Shown here: positions 49,779 to 57,602 of the stretch, in pieces
Layout: each line of letters starts with the position of its first letter
How positions within the stretch are numbered: the first letter of the stretch is position 1
Assembly: GCA_964508025.1 (NCBI GenBank)
Contig: CAZDSF010000003.1
Span: forward strand, 1-64,000
Reading direction: 5' to 3'
From: JAAZNO01 sp964508025
GTDB taxonomy: Bacteria; Chloroflexota; Anaerolineae; B4-G1; SLSP01
Length of the DNA stretch: 64,000 bases
Program-made: the position numbers and the translations under genes
Notes under the pieces: generated by a model
The model's input: only the letters and a program-made list of their open reading frames with translations
Database searches by the model: none
What the model was told of the DNA's origin: nothing

Positions 49779-50326
49779 AACGGGTGCTTGTTCCCATTGC
49801 TGATGGTACCGAGGAGATGGAAGCCGTCTGCACGATTGATACGCTGCGCCGGGCGGGCGCGGAGGTGACGGTGGCTTCGGTGATGCCCAGCTTACAGGTG
49901 ACCGCCTCCCGCGGGGTGAAGCTGGCGGCGGATGTGCTGATCGCCGATTGCGCCGACGCGACCTACGACTTGATCGCGGTACCGGGCGGCGTTCCCGGCG
50001 CGATGCATCTGCGGGATTCGGCGACGCTCACGGCTTTGCTCAAGGCGCAGGCGGCGGCAGGGCGGCTCTATGCGGCGATTTGTGCGGCGCCGGTAGTGGT
50101 GTTACAGCATCACGGGCTGCTGGAAGGGCGGCGCGCCACCTGCCATCCCAGCTTCGAGCCGCAGTTGCACAATGCAGAAGCGGCAGCTCAACGGGTAGTG
50201 GTGGATGGCAATTGCGTCACCAGCCGCGGCCCCGGCACGGCGATAGAATTCGCGTTGCAGTTGGCGGCGCAGCTCTTCGGCGAGGAGAAAGCGCGCGAGG
50301 TCGGCGCAGCGATGTTGGCGCGCTAG
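49775..50326 (+). CDS. DJ-1/PfpI (YajL-type) family protein
   Basis: 183 residues. VPIADGTEEMEA at the N terminus has the conserved Glu, and YAAICAAPVVV the elbow Cys near 105. GGVPGAMHLRDS is typical of the DJ-1/YajL branch. Roles proposed for the family include glyoxalase III, chaperone and repair of glycated molecules; assignments are disputed. The start overlaps the HAD gene by 4 nt (ATGA), so it belongs to the sugar operon and may deal with methylglyoxal damage. Confidence 0.88.
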   Translation: MKRVLVPIADGTEEMEAVCTIDTLRRAGAEVTVASVMPSLQVTASRGVKLAADVLIADCADATYDLIAVPGGVPGAMHLRDSATLTALLKAQAAAGRLYAAICAAPVVVLQHHGLLEGRRATCHPSFEPQLHNAEAAAQRVVVDGNCVTSRGPGTAIEFALQLAAQLFGEEKAREVGAAMLAR

Positions 50327-50356
50327 GGAGCGGGAGAGCAGAGGAGCAGAGGGGGT

Positions 50357-50437
50357 GGGGAGATAGGGAGATGGGGAGGTAGGGAGCAGCAGGGGAGATT
50401 GCTGGTCACCCCATCACCCCATCACCTCATCACCTCC
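50357..50437 (+). repeat. Octad repeat (GGGGAGAT / TCACCCCA) downstream of nadB
   Basis: Four octads GGGGAGAT, AGGGAGAT, GGGGAGGT, AGGGAGCA (50357-50388), then GAGATTGCTGGTCACCCC (50395-50412), then TCACCCCA-type octads to 50437. The central 18 nt match 54622-54639 read on the minus strand at 16 of 18 positions. It lies between the DJ-1 stop and the convergent nadB stop. Confidence 0.65.
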
Positions 50438-50461
50438 ATCTCCGCATTCCCTCATCACGCC

Positions 50462-52096
50462 TCAAAACTCTGTGACGGCATTTGGCAGCGGGCCTTCGGT
50501 ATCCTGAAGGCCCGCGAATTCGTGTTGGGCGGCGTCTTCGCGGAAGTGGGTGCCGCGCGATTGCCGGTTGTGCCACGCCGCGCTGGTCACGATCCACGCG
50601 GTCTGCGCCATGTTGCGCAATCCGATTAGCGCATCGTTGAGGCGGGTGGTGCGGTAGAACTCGTCAATCGCGCCCCAGAGATGGTTCAGATCGCGGAGGG
50701 CGCGGGCCAGTCGCCGGGTGCTGCGCGCCAGGCCCACGTAGAGCCACATCACGTTCTGGATCGTCCGCGTGTCGTTGAAGAGCAACACGGGATCGGCGGC
50801 TTTCCCTTTGCTCACGCTTTGCCACGGCGGAATATCGTCCATCCGCGCCAGGGCCAGATCGCGGCGCGCGACGATATCTCGCGCGGCCCGTTCGCCCCAC
50901 ACCAGCCCCTCCAGCAGCGAGGTGCTCGCCAGCCGGTTGGCGCCATGCAAGCCGGTGCAGCTCACTTCCCCGATGGCGTACAACCCCTCGATGGTTGAGC
51001 GCCCCCAGCCATCCACGTGGACGCCGCCGCAGAAATAGTGCGCCGCCGGCACCACGGGAATCGGCTCGCGGGTGATATCCAGCCCGGCGTTGCGGCAGGT
51101 CTCATAAATGGTGGGGAAGCGTTCCGGGATACGCGCGGCGGGCATGGCTTCGGCGAGGTTGAGGAGCACGTGTGGATAGCCATGTTCCAGCATTTCGTGA
51201 TGGATGGCGCGGGCGACGATGTCGCGCGGCGCCAGGTCGCCCCACTTGGGCGCGTACTGCTCCATGAAGTAGCGTCCGTCGGGCGTGGTGAGCCGCGCCC
51301 CTTCCCCGCGCACGGCCTCGGAGATGAGAAAATTATCCGCGCCTGGAATGGCGAGCGTGGTGGGATGAAACTGGATGTATTCGGCGTTGATGACGCGCGC
51401 GCCGGCCCGGTAAGCCATCGCCAGCCCATCGCCGCGCGCGCCTTCGGGATTGGTGGTATGCCGGTAGATGCGGCCCACGCCGCCTGTGGCGAGAATGGTC
51501 GCCGGCGCGAGCACGCGGTGGATGGCGTTGCCGGCCCGGTCGAGTACGTAAGCGCCGTGGCAGGTGATGGGGTGGTAGATCGCCATGAGATCGTGGCTGT
51601 GGTGCGAGGAGGTGATGAGGTCCACCGCGGTGTGCCCGGCGAGCAAGGTGACATTGGGCAGCGCGGCGAGCCGTTGTAGCAGCGCCATCTGAATGGCTTT
51701 GCCGGTGGCATCGCCCACGTGAAGAATGCGGGAGACGGAGTGCCCGCCCTCACGGGTGTTGGAAAGGTTGCCGTCCTCCCCGCGGTCGAAGGGGACGCCT
51801 GCCTCTTCGACGAGAATGCGCTGCACCAACGCGGGGCCTTCTTCCGCTAGAATTTGCACGGCGGGCGGATAGCTCAGCCCGGCGCCCGCGCGCAGCACAT
51901 CTTCAACGAGCAGTTCGGGCGGATCTTCCTCCCCGCGCGCGACGATGCCGCCCTGCGCGTAGCGGGTGTTCGTCTCCTCTGGCGCATACGAGCGGGTGAT
52001 GAGCGTCACGTGACGCCCGGTCTGCGCCAGTCGCAGCGCCGCCGTCGCTCCGGCAATGCCACAGCCAATGATGAGAACGTCGGTTTCGGTAGACAT
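50462..52096 (-). CDS. nadB: L-aspartate oxidase
   Basis: 544 residues. FAD-binding GCGIAGATAALRLAQ at the N terminus, TRYAQGGIVA, EGGHSVSRILHVGDATG, HPTTL, and GEVSCTGLHGANRLASTSLLEG near 370-390 with the flavin-contact residues. It oxidises aspartate to iminoaspartate for quinolinate synthesis. The ATG at 52096 has a poor Shine-Dalgarno. It is the last gene of the minus-strand NAD cluster; nadCA is 0.6 kb upstream with a four-helix-bundle gene in between. Confidence 0.94.
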   Translation of the reverse strand: MSTETDVLIIGCGIAGATAALRLAQTGRHVTLITRSYAPEETNTRYAQGGIVARGEEDPPELLVEDVLRAGAGLSYPPAVQILAEEGPALVQRILVEEAGVPFDRGEDGNLSNTREGGHSVSRILHVGDATGKAIQMALLQRLAALPNVTLLAGHTAVDLITSSHHSHDLMAIYHPITCHGAYVLDRAGNAIHRVLAPATILATGGVGRIYRHTTNPEGARGDGLAMAYRAGARVINAEYIQFHPTTLAIPGADNFLISEAVRGEGARLTTPDGRYFMEQYAPKWGDLAPRDIVARAIHHEMLEHGYPHVLLNLAEAMPAARIPERFPTIYETCRNAGLDITREPIPVVPAAHYFCGGVHVDGWGRSTIEGLYAIGEVSCTGLHGANRLASTSLLEGLVWGERAARDIVARRDLALARMDDIPPWQSVSKGKAADPVLLFNDTRTIQNVMWLYVGLARSTRRLARALRDLNHLWGAIDEFYRTTRLNDALIGLRNMAQTAWIVTSAAWHNRQSRGTHFREDAAQHEFAGLQDTEGPLPNAVTEF

Positions 52097-52102
52097 GGTG
52101 CT

Positions 52103-52123
52103 AATACGTGCTCCGTAATACGT
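52103..52123 (-). repeat. Three heptads upstream of nadB
   Basis: AATACGT, GCTCCGT, AATACGT on the plus strand (52103-52123); in gene orientation ACGTATT, ACGGAGC, ACGTATT. The word is a phase shift of the TACGTAT heptads at 52647-52660. Confidence 0.5.
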
Positions 52124-52130
52124 AAGGATT

Positions 52131-52580
52131 TCAGGTGGATGGGACTTCTTCGGACGCATAGGATGCACTGGCGTCCCGGATCGTTTGGGAGCGTTGGTCC
52201 GGGATCATCGTGAGCAACAGCCGGATGATCTCGGTCTGCAGGTTGACACGGTGTTCGGTCACGGCTTCTCCCAGAATATGCCGCTCTTTGTGATACCAAT
52301 CGCGCGACTCACGAGCCGATCCTAGAGCGAATTCGTAGAACCGGGCGCGATCCCGCCCGCCGTTGCGTGAATATCCTTCGGCGATATTGGCGCTGACCGA
52401 TCCCAGCGCGCGGTATAGCTGCTCCGAGAGGGCGCGCGTGCGGTGATCCTGCGCCAACCGGCTTACATCTTCCCAGCCGAGATCCGCAGCAAATAACGCC
52501 AGCCGATAGGCTCGCACCTTCCACAGCACATCGCCAGTGATCGCTCTGGATACCGTGCGTTCCCACTCCTCGAACGTCAT
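52131..52580 (-). CDS. Four-helix-bundle protein (23S rRNA IVS-type family)
   Basis: 149 residues. The helical pattern with SVSANIAEGYSRNGG and FYEFALGSARESRDW is the TIGR02436-type signature. Such proteins were first found in 23S rRNA intervening sequences but are also scattered in free form. Function unknown. The gene interrupts nadB and nadCA and is flanked on both sides by heptad repeats of one word family, which suggests a mobile or recently inserted unit. GGGGGA precedes the ATG. Confidence 0.82.
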   Translation of the reverse strand: MTFEEWERTVSRAITGDVLWKVRAYRLALFAADLGWEDVSRLAQDHRTRALSEQLYRALGSVSANIAEGYSRNGGRDRARFYEFALGSARESRDWYHKERHILGEAVTEHRVNLQTEIIRLLLTMIPDQRSQTIRDASASYASEEVPST

Positions 52581-52604
52581 CAAGTCCCCCTTATCGCATT
52601 GTAT

Positions 52605-52660
52605 GACGCATGACGCATTACGCATGACGCATTACGCATTACGCATTACGTATTACGTAT
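52605..52660 (-). repeat. Eight perfect heptads between nadCA and the four-helix-bundle gene
   Basis: Plus strand: GACGCAT, GACGCAT, TACGCAT, GACGCAT, TACGCAT, TACGCAT, TACGTAT, TACGTAT, with no slippage over 56 bp. The last base is the first base of the reverse-complemented nadCA stop codon. It is the 5' leader region of the four-helix-bundle gene, 24 nt before its start. Confidence 0.85.
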
Positions 52661-54567
52661 CACAGCCTTAACATCCGTTCCAACGCTATGCGCGCCCAGT
52701 GGGCGGTCTCCGGCTCCACGGTGACTGGGGTGGGCGGCTCGCCGCGTTGGAGCGCTTCCAGCGTCTCGGCGAGCTTGCGCAGCGTGATCATGCCCATGGT
52801 GGGGCAGTAGGGCGGGCGCTGGGCGAGGGGGATGATGGTCTGCTCCGGGTGTTCTTGCTGCAATCGCAGCACCAGGCGCGTCTCGGTGCCCACGGCCCAG
52901 GCGCTTCCGGGCGCCGCCGCGGCGATCTCCTGGATGATGTGGCTGGTAGAGCCGACGCTATCGGCAAGTTCGACTACGCTGTGCTCGCATTCCGGGTGGA
53001 CGATGACGCGGATGCCGGGATAGCGTTCTCTCATGGCGGCGACATCCTCCGGATGGAAACGCTGGTGCACGTTACACGCCCCGGGCCAGAGAACAACTTT
53101 CGCGCCGCGGATGGCTTCGGCGTTGGGCGGGCGGTAGGGCGTCCACAGCAGGATTTCTGCCGCCGGAATGCCCATGGCGAGCGCGGTGTTGCGTCCCAGG
53201 TGTTGATCCGGGAAGAAGAAGACGCGCGGGCGTTGTGCAAAAGCCCACGCGAGCACTTTCGCGGCGTTGCCGGAGGTGCAGACCACGCCGCCGTGTCTGC
53301 CGCAGAAGGCTTTGAGCGCGGCATCGGAATTGACGTAGGTGATGGGTGTGATTTCGGCATCGGCCTGCCCTTCGAGCGCGGCATCGAGCGCGGTCCAGGC
53401 TTGCTCGACCTGTGCCCGGCCCGCGGTCTCTGCCAGATAGCAGCCCGCGGCCATATCGGGGATGTAGACTTGCTGCCCCGGTTTGGCGAGGATGGCGGCG
53501 ACTTCGGCCATGAAGTGAACCCCGCAGAAGACGATGTTCTCGGCGTCGGTGCGGGCGCCATCGCGGGCGAGCTTGAGCGAATCTCCGCGAAAATCGGCGA
53601 ACTGGATCACCTCATCCCGCTGGTAATGATGCCCCAAAATGACCAGCCGGGCGCCGAGGGCGGCTTTGGCGGCGCGCGCGCGTTCTTCCCAAGAGAGGGT
53701 GGGGGCGGCAGCCGGCTTGCTGATCTTCATGCTGATGTCGAGCGCCTGCACGGAATGGGTGATCGCGCCGGTGGAGATGAAGTCCACGCCCGTCGCGGCG
53801 ATGGCGGCGACGGTTTCCAGCGTCACGTTGCCCGAGGCTTCCAGCGGGACGCGCCCAGCGGCGATGGCAACAGCGTCACGCATTGTCTCCAGTTCCATGT
53901 TATCCAGCATGATGCGGTCAAGCGGCGGCTCGATGGCGAGCGCCTCACGCAGCTCCGCGAGCGTGCGCACCTCTACTTCGATGGGCAGTTCGGGGTGTGC
54001 GGCGCGGGCGCGGGTCACGGCGGGCGTAATGCCGCCGGCGCCATCAGTGTGATTATCCTTCACCATGAGCATATCGAAGAGAGACATACGGTGATTTTGC
54101 CCGCCGCCCATGCTCACGGCATATTTATCGAGCACGCGGTAGCCTGGCAGCGTCTTGCGGGTGTCGAGGATCATGGCGCGGGTGGTCGCTACGGCATCCA
54201 CGAAGTTGCGCGTAGCGGTGGCGATGCCCGACATGCGCTGGAGGAAGTTGAGGGCGGTGCGCTCTGCCGCCAGCAGCGAGGGGCCAGGCCCGCTGACTTC
54301 GGCGAGCAGCTCACCCGGTGTGACCTCCTGCCCCTCGCAGACGTGGGCGGTGAAGGCGAGCGCCGGATCCACGGCGCGGAAGACGGCTTCGGCCACGGGC
54401 AGGCCCGCGATCACGCCCGGCGCTTTGGCGACGATGCGCCCGTGCAGCGGCGCGGCAGCGTCGAGCGTGGATTGGCTGGTGGCATCCCCCGGCCCGATGT
54501 CTTCAGCCAGCGCCAGCTCGATGAGCGGCGCAGCGGCAGCAAGTAGTTTTTCAAGCGGAATTGTCAT
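52660..54567 (-). CDS. nadCA: Fused nicotinate-nucleotide pyrophosphorylase (NadC)-quinolinate synthase (NadA)
   Basis: 635 residues holding two complete enzymes. NadC, residues 1-284: LDTRKTLPGYR near 134-144, GGGQNHRMSLFD, VKDNH, LDNMELE and EASGNVTLE. NadA, residues about 300-635: LGHHYQRDEV near 311, GDSLKLAR, and the three cluster ligands Cys348 (FCGVHF), Cys527 (HPECEHS) and Cys588 (PYCPTMGM). NadA condenses iminoaspartate and dihydroxyacetone phosphate to quinolinate and NadC converts it to NaMN, so the fusion joins consecutive steps in reverse domain order. TTGGAGGG precedes the ATG. The fusion is in one uninterrupted frame. Confidence 0.93.
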   Translation of the reverse strand: MTIPLEKLLAAAAPLIELALAEDIGPGDATSQSTLDAAAPLHGRIVAKAPGVIAGLPVAEAVFRAVDPALAFTAHVCEGQEVTPGELLAEVSGPGPSLLAAERTALNFLQRMSGIATATRNFVDAVATTRAMILDTRKTLPGYRVLDKYAVSMGGGQNHRMSLFDMLMVKDNHTDGAGGITPAVTRARAAHPELPIEVEVRTLAELREALAIEPPLDRIMLDNMELETMRDAVAIAAGRVPLEASGNVTLETVAAIAATGVDFISTGAITHSVQALDISMKISKPAAAPTLSWEERARAAKAALGARLVILGHHYQRDEVIQFADFRGDSLKLARDGARTDAENIVFCGVHFMAEVAAILAKPGQQVYIPDMAAGCYLAETAGRAQVEQAWTALDAALEGQADAEITPITYVNSDAALKAFCGRHGGVVCTSGNAAKVLAWAFAQRPRVFFFPDQHLGRNTALAMGIPAAEILLWTPYRPPNAEAIRGAKVVLWPGACNVHQRFHPEDVAAMRERYPGIRVIVHPECEHSVVELADSVGSTSHIIQEIAAAAPGSAWAVGTETRLVLRLQQEHPEQTIIPLAQRPPYCPTMGMITLRKLAETLEALQRGEPPTPVTVEPETAHWARIALERMLRL

Positions 54568-54621
54568 AGGTCCCTCCAATAGTCGAAAGTTATGGGTGAC
54601 CGGTAGTGGGTGATGGGTATT

Positions 54622-54675
54622 GGGGTGATAAGCAATCTCTCTTTTGCTCCCCATCCCCCTCTCCCTATCTCCCCA
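54622..54675 (-). repeat. Octad leader (GGGGAGAT / TCACCC) of nadCA
   Basis: In gene orientation: GGGGAGAT, AGGGAGAG, GGGGAT, GGGGAGCA words, then GAGATTGCTTATCACCCC (54639-54622), then ATCACCCA-type words down to the Shine-Dalgarno. The first octad contains the TAG stop of the upstream DUF4258 gene. The copy at 50357-50437 lies in opposite orientation at the other end of the NAD cluster. Confidence 0.65.
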
Positions 54676-55015
54676 GCCCCTCATCTTCTGAGCGGGCGAC
54701 GGGCTGCGGGCCGCGCGCGCGGAGCACGGCGTTGACCCATTTAGGGCGATCAGGGACATAGATGGTGACGGCGACGAGCTCGACAGGGTCGCTGTATTCG
54801 CAGACGACATGCACATCGAGGCCGAGATGGGGCGCCGGCCCGGCGATCAGCACGCGCTCGCGGTCACGGTAATGCTCCAGAATGCGCCCATTGAAGATGG
54901 CATAGAAGATGTCCTGCGCGCGTAGGCTTTCCTTGTGCGCCTCTCGCAGCGCGTGATCTGATAGCCGCATGGTGCGGCGCTGCTCGAGTAGATCTTCCAC
55001 ATTGGCGATGTACAT
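54665..55015 (-). CDS. DUF4258 domain protein
   Basis: 116 residues. MRLSDHALREAHKES, IFNGRILEHYRDRERVLIAG and VVCEYSDPVELVAVTIYVPD match the DUF4258 pattern, a small fold related to RelE/BECR-like toxins in some cases. No clear antitoxin neighbour is present, so a toxin role is not supported. The start at 55015 has AGAGGG upstream. The C terminus runs into the octad repeat of the nadCA leader. Confidence 0.7.
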   Translation of the reverse strand: MYIANVEDLLEQRRTMRLSDHALREAHKESLRAQDIFYAIFNGRILEHYRDRERVLIAGPAPHLGLDVHVVCEYSDPVELVAVTIYVPDRPKWVNAVLRARGPQPVARSEDEGLGR

Positions 55016-55111
55016 CGCAACCCTCTTGATTTCCAACGATAAGCAATCGCTTTAGCAGATGGAAGCGCGCTGTGGCTTCCACCGTCGGTATCAGGCGCAA
55101 ACTGTGTTGCC

Positions 55112-55639
55112 TCACCAGGTCACGGTTACCTGGCGCAGTTTGCGTTGGCGATCGTAATAGGCCACGTAACGGTAGGCTTTGCCAAATTCGTAGAGCTGGC
55201 GGGTTACATCTACATCTTGCTCGCAATAATGGAAGAGTTCCTCCATCCGTCCCTCGCGCCACCAGCGCACGGCTTGCAGGCCATCGGCGCTCTTGCCGAT
55301 TTTCAGCGTGGCAGAGGCGACGGCATCCAGGCCGATGCGGTGTCCCAGCCGTTTTTCCAGCTCCCGCATCATATCCACGGTGGGGAGTTGCGCCAATGTG
55401 ATGGCTTGCGTGTATTGCTGCATCACGGGATAATCGAAACCGTAGAGATTGAAGCCCACCACCAGGTCGGCAGCGGCGAGTTCGGCGAGCAGCTCGGCGA
55501 CGTTCTGCTCTGTGTAGCGATGGAAGGCGGCATCAGCGGTGTTGTAGGTCACGGCAACGGAGAGCCGGAGCCGTTCCGGGTAATGTCCACCGACTTCTTG
55601 AAAGGTATTTTGGGTTTCAATATCGAAAAAGACGGGCAT
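55112..55639 (-). CDS. RNase H-like (YprB-type) 3'-5' exonuclease domain protein
   Basis: 175 residues. DIETQN at 6-11 gives the first Asp/Glu pair, GFNLYGFDYPV the second Asp, and HYCEQDVDVTRQLYEFG the last Asp of a DEDD-type active site. The fold is the YprB/RNase_H_2 group; target nucleic acid unknown. The 33-bp leader repeat at 55657-55689 lies just upstream. Confidence 0.78.
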   Translation of the reverse strand: MPVFFDIETQNTFQEVGGHYPERLRLSVAVTYNTADAAFHRYTEQNVAELLAELAAADLVVGFNLYGFDYPVMQQYTQAITLAQLPTVDMMRELEKRLGHRIGLDAVASATLKIGKSADGLQAVRWWREGRMEELFHYCEQDVDVTRQLYEFGKAYRYVAYYDRQRKLRQVTVTW

Positions 55640-55656
55640 GAGGCTCCTCTATGAAC

Positions 55657-55689
55657 ATGGCTCACGGATTGATCCGGCTATCACGGATC
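55657..55689 (-). repeat. 33-bp leader repeat upstream of the exonuclease gene
   Basis: In gene orientation starts GATCCGTGATA and ends TCAATCCGTGAGCCAT; second copy of the element at 34940-34972, with identical length and gene-proximal placement. Confidence 0.7.
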
Positions 55690-55727
55690 AGAGATGCAAA
55701 AAATAGTCAAATTTGCTTGACGCGCAG

Positions 55728-57284
55728 CTAGTAGTTAACATGGGTTGAGCGATTGCGTTGCGGTATCAGCACTTCGTATATGGGTACGGTGCTGGTGTGC
55801 CCCTTGATCGGCACGGGCGGCAGCGGGCGGGTAGGGAAGGCATCCTGCACGCGCTCATAGGTACGTTGGCAGATGAGAATTTTGCCCGCCGGCGCCAGCT
55901 CTTGCAAGGTGTGCGCGGTGTTCACAGTCTGTCCCACCACCGTGAAATTGACCAGTTCTGTAGTGCCAACGTTGCCGACGATGGCTTCGCCGGTGCTGAT
56001 GCCAATGCCGAAAGGCAGCTGTTGGTGCGGCGGCAGTCGCTCGTGGAGTTGCGCCGTCGCGGTGAGAATGCGCGCGGCCGCGCGGACGGCGCGCACGGCG
56101 TATTCATCTACCGGCAGCGGCGCGTTGAAGAATGCCATGATCTCATCGCCCATGAATTTGTCGAGCGTGCCCTCTTCGTCCAGGATGATGCGCGCCGCTT
56201 CGGCGATGTGGTCGTTGAGGACGGCGATCAGGGTCTCCGGTTCGGTTTGCGCGCAGAAGGTGGTGAAGCCGCGTAGATCGGCGAACAGCACGGTGATGGT
56301 CTGCCGCTGTCCTCCAGGACGGACGCTTTCGGGCTGTTGCAGAATGCGTTCGACGACAGGCGGCGAGACGTAGTGCTCGAAGAGCCGACGGATTTCGCGC
56401 TTTTCGCGCTCGCGTTGGGCTTCAACCTCTGCTAACAGACGACTGTTTTCGATGGCGATGGCGGCGTAGTCGCTCAACATGCGCAGGAGACGCTGATCGT
56501 GTTTATCCAGCATCTCCCGGCTGCGTTTGTTGCTGATGGTAAGCGCTCCTAAAACCTTGTTCCCGATTTGGATGGGCGCGGCCATCATCAGGCTTTGGGA
56601 TTGGGTGAGCATGTTAGGGTTCTGTTCGGGCGTCTCGACGCCTGTATCGGAACGGATGCGACTGACGCGCGTGCCGGGTTGTCCGGTTGCAGGATCCAGC
56701 ATGATGAGGGCGCCATCCATGGCGCCGGTCAGATACAACGCCGCATCCACGATGCGCTCCAGCAATGTGTTGCGTTCACGCAGGGCGGTGACCGATTTGC
56801 TGACCTGGTACAGGGTGTCGAGTTCTTGGATGCGCTGGGTGAGCTGGATGTTAGTCTGTTGCAGCTCCTGGAGCAATTTGTCGCGTTCCTGCTCCAGTTT
56901 TACGGTGCGCAATACGCGCTCAATGGAACTCAGCAGCGTATCTATGGCGAACGGTTTGGGGATGTAATCTCGCACGCCCAAGCGGAACACTTCCACGGCG
57001 ACCGATTCGGAGCCGTAGGATGTCACCAGAATGACCGGGATGGTGAGGTTGTGTTCGGTGAGTGCGCGCAACATTTCGATGCCGTTCATCTGCGGCATTT
57101 CGTAGTCCAGCAGGATCAGATCCGGCTGTTCGGTGCGCGCTTTTTGCAGTCCTGCCAGCCCATCGCTGGCGGTGATGACGGTATAACCTTCCGGTTCCAA
57201 TACCGATTTCTGGATGAAATCCCGAATGTCAGGACTGTCATCCACGACGAGAATGCGCAAATTGCCAGATTTGAACTCGGTCAT
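55728..57284 (-). CDS. REC-GAF-class III nucleotide cyclase with atypical catalytic residue
   Basis: 518 residues. Receiver at 8-125 (phospho-acceptor Asp60, Lys110), coiled coil about 128-160, GAF at about 165-285, class III cyclase at about 300-505. Metal Asp336 (FADLRGF) and Asp380 (KFMGDE) are present, as is Asn455, but the transition-state Arg of the VNxAxRL motif is Thr459 (VNTAHTLQ). The protein may be impaired or regulatory rather than an active cyclase. Weak Shine-Dalgarno at the ATG 57284; the frame extends 22 codons upstream without conservation. Confidence 0.85.
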   Translation of the reverse strand: MTEFKSGNLRILVVDDSPDIRDFIQKSVLEPEGYTVITASDGLAGLQKARTEQPDLILLDYEMPQMNGIEMLRALTEHNLTIPVILVTSYGSESVAVEVFRLGVRDYIPKPFAIDTLLSSIERVLRTVKLEQERDKLLQELQQTNIQLTQRIQELDTLYQVSKSVTALRERNTLLERIVDAALYLTGAMDGALIMLDPATGQPGTRVSRIRSDTGVETPEQNPNMLTQSQSLMMAAPIQIGNKVLGALTISNKRSREMLDKHDQRLLRMLSDYAAIAIENSRLLAEVEAQREREKREIRRLFEHYVSPPVVERILQQPESVRPGGQRQTITVLFADLRGFTTFCAQTEPETLIAVLNDHIAEAARIILDEEGTLDKFMGDEIMAFFNAPLPVDEYAVRAVRAAARILTATAQLHERLPPHQQLPFGIGISTGEAIVGNVGTTELVNFTVVGQTVNTAHTLQELAPAGKILICQRTYERVQDAFPTRPLPPVPIKGHTSTVPIYEVLIPQRNRSTHVNY

Positions 57285-57478
57285 GTTTGTATCTCTGTCT
57301 ACACCTAGGCTTGGGTACGGAGTTGCTAACCCACTTGTCCGTCGCATCATGGCGGATTCGCTTCTTGCTTAGCGTTGGGTCTTCATTCGCCCGTCGTTTT
57401 CTTCTAGTGCAGATTTTACTCTGTTTAGCAGGGAAAGCAAAGGGTTACGGGCGGGGAGATCCGCTTCAGAGTGTTGAT

Positions 57479-57507
57479 TTGACAATTTCAAGGTTTTCAG
57501 ATACACT
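57479..57507 (+). promoter_or_regulatory. Promoter of the amidohydrolase gene
   Basis: TTGACA (57479-57484), 17-bp spacer, TACACT (57502-57507). The leader would be about 90 nt. The rest of the 318-nt interval 57285-57602 shows no coding potential. Confidence 0.65.
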
Positions 57508-57523
57508 ATTCTTCAGCATTTCA

Positions 57524-57538
57524 GGTCATTTTATGACC
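57524..57538 (+). promoter_or_regulatory. Candidate operator GGTCAT-TTT-ATGACC
   Basis: A perfect 6-bp inverted repeat with a 3-nt centre, about 10 nt downstream of the predicted transcription start. Position and symmetry suit a dimeric repressor (roadblock or start-site occlusion). No regulator gene is adjacent. Confidence 0.4.
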
Positions 57539-57602
57539 GTTCAGGTAGTTGATGTCTGTTTCCAGTATGCTATCACAAGCGTAGACTATCAGGAGAGGTC
57601 GT

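Noticed and set aside
52605..52660. Possible CRISPR array
   Set aside because: Units are 7 bp without spacers, and no cas gene is present; this is a tandem heptad repeat.
52699..54546. Long open frame antisense to nadCA (about 615 codons)
   Set aside because: The opposite strand encodes two complete enzymes; the antisense translation has no domain and lies fully inside.
54665..55015. DUF4258 protein as half of a toxin-antitoxin pair
   Set aside because: No small antitoxin-like gene is adjacent on either side.
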